Below the pieces are notes generated by a model. It searched no databases, was not told where the DNA came from, and was given only the letters and a program-made list of their open reading frames with translations. Below are positions 45,790 to 47,873 of a DNA stretch of 47,873 nt, piece by piece. How positions within the stretch are numbered: the first letter of the stretch is position 1; each line of letters opens with the position of its first letter. Source of the DNA: Anoxybacteroides rupiense (GTDB lineage: Bacteria; Bacillota; Bacilli; Bacillales; Anoxybacillaceae). A program made the translations under genes and the position numbers. Location: NCBI RefSeq assembly GCF_014196195.1, contig NZ_JACIDF010000013.1, positions 20,142-68,014 of the forward strand, read 5' to 3'.

Positions 45790-46251
45790 CTATTTATACT
45801 TCAAAGACATTAACATGGCTTTTAACATTCTAGCTCTCAACTCATCTCTTTGAGGCAAGTCAATATATAAAACAGATCGATCCATTACGCTCAACATAAT
45901 ATTTGCCTCTCGTTCAGAAATGACTTTTTCTTCAACAAGTCGGCGAATAATATCCTCTGCACTCGATTGACTGACATGATGACGAATTAAAGATAATAGC
46001 TGATCAATTAATTGCGATTCATTTTTTGTTTTCACTTTTATAATTCGAATATAGCCTCCACCGCCGCGCTTGCTTTCTACAATATAGCCTCGTTCCAAAG
46101 TAAAGCGTGTATTAATGACATAATTAATCTGTGAAGGAACGCACTGAAATTTATCGGCGATTTCACTTCGTTTAATCTCAACAATTTCTTGTTCACTCAT
46201 ATTTAAAACTTGCTTTAAATATTGTTCGATAATATCAGAAATGTTTCTCAC
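45790..46251 (-). CDS. ctsR: Transcriptional repressor CtsR
   Basis: CtsR represses clp genes and is inactivated by heat. The 153-residue product has the winged helix (FQCVPSQINYVINTRFTLER) and the glycine-rich wing SKRGGGGYIRI, the heat sensor. The C-terminal half (DRSVLYIDLPQRDELRARML) is complete. It starts at GTG with GGAGG six bases upstream. It is first in its operon and represses itself through the operator at 46275-46296. Confidence 0.98.
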   Translation of the reverse strand: MRNISDIIEQYLKQVLNMSEQEIVEIKRSEIADKFQCVPSQINYVINTRFTLERGYIVESKRGGGGYIRIIKVKTKNESQLIDQLLSLIRHHVSQSSAEDIIRRLVEEKVISEREANIMLSVMDRSVLYIDLPQRDELRARMLKAMLMSLKYK

Positions 46252-46274
46252 CCTACCCCTCCTTGCTTAGGTAG

Positions 46275-46296
46275 TTGACTTTGACTATATTTGACC
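46275..46296 (-). promoter_or_regulatory. CtsR operator
   Basis: GGTCAAATATAGTCAAA (46280-46296) is an excellent match to the CtsR direct heptad repeat. A third partial repeat, GTCAA, follows at once (46275-46280). It lies over the transcription start of the ctsR promoter. Confidence 0.95.
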
Positions 46297-46304
46297 TTAA
46301 TTTT

Positions 46305-46333
46305 ACTATATAGCAGATATAAAAAAAATGCAA
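46305..46333 (-). promoter_or_regulatory. Promoter of the ctsR operon
   Basis: TTGCAT (46328-46333) and TATAGT (46305-46310) are 17 bases apart. The start near 46298 falls at the edge of the CtsR operator, consistent with repression by blocking initiation. Confidence 0.8.
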
Positions 46334-46990
46334 CAAACAAGAGCAGATAATCATATGATTGCCGATTTTCCGAATTTAAAACAAAAGCAGTATGAATTAA
46401 TTCGATAACATATGCTAAAAATCCTTTATATCAAGAAAAAAGTTATAATTATGAAGCAAGGACATATCTCAACATGACACATGCTCAAAGATCCATCTTT
46501 GAAGCAGTAAACCATTCAACGATGGAAACAGACACCAGCACTTTTTTAGAGTTTTCGCATGTGCAGCAAAGCATATTCAATCCGTAGAATATGTCAATTA
46601 AGCTGTTTTTGAATGAGAGAGAAGCACAGGAACCGAGGAGTTTGACGTGGTCATTCACATGATTTAACGTTTAATATGCTCGAGGATATGATATGGGGTG
46701 AATAGAGGTTCAAATTTTAATCAGTGAAAACCAATCGTATCGAAAAAACGAAATGTACAATTTTATTGTGAATATGTCGCAAAGCGCATCATAAATGAAT
46801 AAAGACATATAAAAACCCACTCACTCCCTTGAAAATCCTATACAGCGACCAATAAGCTCCAAAGAGTGGACATTATGCGTTCTAATTTGATTAAAGAACA
46901 TGCATGTAGGAGATGAAATCTCTTTTGATGCATTCTTCCAATAGATCCATCGGCTTTCTTTGTTTGGCACGCCGTATACAACAGAGAGGC
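46334..46990. other. Gene-free stretch between ctsR promoter and transposase remnant
   Basis: About 650 bases with no supportable gene. A 37-codon plus-strand frame (46474-46587) has no ribosome-binding site of note and no recognisable product. The sequence is probably decayed DNA, perhaps part of the old insertion. Its left boundary, terminal repeats and target duplication were not found. Confidence 0.5.
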
Positions 46991-46994
46991 CGCC

Positions 46995-47690
46995 GATTTT
47001 AAAAAGGCATTACTCAGGTGCTTATTTTTAAAAACGTATTTTGTGCTCGATTCGTTGCGAGAGTTGATGTGAGTCCTTCAGTGGTTTGATTATTGTCGCC
47101 GCCTTTGTGGACTAACAGCGTTCTGCATGTTTCGACGCTTTCTCGTACAAAACAATGGTTTCAAGAGCAAGAGTTTCCGGAATCTCATGCTCAACTGCTT
47201 ATGCATTTAAGTGTCAAGCAGCCTTCAGCTGTGTGGATTGACAATATGGCACTCCGAAGCAGCCCCTATGATTCTCAAATGAGGGGAAGGATGATGCCCA
47301 CTCTTATCACTTGTTTAAGGGCTATCAACTTTATACAGGTATCACCGCAGACGAAATCGTGGTCTCCCATATGCTTACCAGAGGTTTTTTGAGCTCTCAA
47401 AGACTGGAACATTCGGTTTGCTTTAGGAGATGCCGCCTATGACAGCAAGAAGGTTCAAACTATCGCCCGCCGAGAACATAGGAGTGTTTTTGGGTCACCT
47501 CGAAATCAAAAGAACGAATATGACTCCAGGGTTGTTGAAGGTGACATTTGGAAAACAGTTATGGGGCTTGCATACCAACATTGAACGAATAGGCCATCAG
47601 CTCAAAATGAAAGGACAAGGATCAGCATGAGTTATGGAGGTTATCGCCATCCGTTGCATGGTCAATAGTATATTTTTATTTAGCAACACC
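46995..47690 (+). pseudogene. Degraded DDE transposase of an insertion sequence (IS4-like)
   Basis: Parts of one transposase can be read in several plus-strand frames. FKKALLRCLFLKTYFVLDSL (from 46995) runs to a TGA at 47070. Then come HVSTLSRTKQWFQEQEFPES, VWIDNMALRSSPYD (Asp codon at 47240), FKGYQLYTGITADEIVVSHM, WNIRFALGDAAYDSKKVQTI (Asp at 47429) and GKQLWGLHTNIERIGHQLKM (Glu at 47583). These give the D, D and E of the catalytic triad with the E-x6-K spacing. At least three frameshifts and stops mean it cannot work. Exact IS family is inferred. Confidence 0.85.
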
Positions 47691-47739
47691 ATCATTAGTA
47701 GTGTAAAGCATTTACAGATGGTTTCAATATATTAAACAA

Positions 47740-47771
47740 AAAAGCATGTTTCATTATGAAACATGCTTTTT
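47740..47771 (-). terminator. rRNA operon terminator
   Basis: AAAGCATGTTTCA and TGAAACATGCTTT form a perfect stem around TTA, with T-runs on both sides, about ten bases after the 5S end. It ends the rRNA transcript before the ctsR region. Confidence 0.93.
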
Positions 47772-47778
47772 ATATACA

Positions 47779-47873
<95 letters not shown>

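Noticed and set aside
46474-46587. 37-codon plus-strand frame upstream of the transposase remnant
   Set aside because: No clear ribosome-binding site, no known family, and it lies in decayed sequence.
47093-47630. Two plus-strand frames (47093-47392 and 47430-47630) as real genes
   Set aside because: Each is a frameshifted piece of the same transposase, with nonsense sequence at its ends.

Overview
The window is an origin-proximal block of a Bacillaceae chromosome, shown on the strand opposite to its genes: every intact gene reads on the minus strand. Gene order (5S rRNA, ctsR-mcsA-mcsB-clpC, radA, yacL, ispD-ispF, gltX, cysE-cysS, mrnC-rlmB-rae1, sigH, rpmG-secE-nusG, rplK-rplA, rplJ-rplL, rsmC, rpoB-rpoC, the str operon, then the S10-spc-alpha ribosomal cluster) follows Bacillus subtilis closely. 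Protein sequences recalled from memory, moderate GC and many AGGAGG ribosome-binding sites suggest the Geobacillus/Parageobacillus/Anoxybacillus side of the family. That placement is inference.

Reading in the direction of transcription (right to left): the 3' part of a 5S rRNA (47779-47873) ends an rRNA operon with a strong terminator. About 1.4 kb without intact genes follows, holding a frameshifted DDE transposase remnant on the plus strand. The CtsR heat-shock operon comes next, with a clear CtsR operator over its start site and a terminator after clpC. radA is followed directly by yacL: disA, which lies between them in B. subtilis, is absent. Then come isoprenoid genes, gltX, and cysE-cysS behind a cysteine T-box leader, then RNA-processing genes, sigH with its own promoter, and rpmG-secE-nusG.

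The ribosomal and RNA polymerase part runs from rplK (30.1 kb) to rpoA (position 1). It has several separate promoters with 17-18 base spacers (rplK, rplJ, rpoB, rplGB/rpsL, rpsJ) and structured leaders: a probable L1-binding site before rplK, an L10 leader with attenuator before rplJ, candidate attenuators before rpoB, and a folded leader before rpsJ. Strong terminators follow rplL and tuf. From the rpsJ promoter to the left edge, 29 complete genes and the start of rpoA form one close-packed unit with many 1-base TAATG overlaps and no terminator seen.

The window is mostly conserved core machinery for translation, transcription, secretion and protein quality control. I found no phage, CRISPR array, defence island or obviously new multi-gene system. 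The points worth a second look are regulatory RNAs, the missing disA, the transposon scar beside the rRNA operon, and two gene-free stretches of unknown role. All homology statements come from recognising sequences by eye; no search was run.
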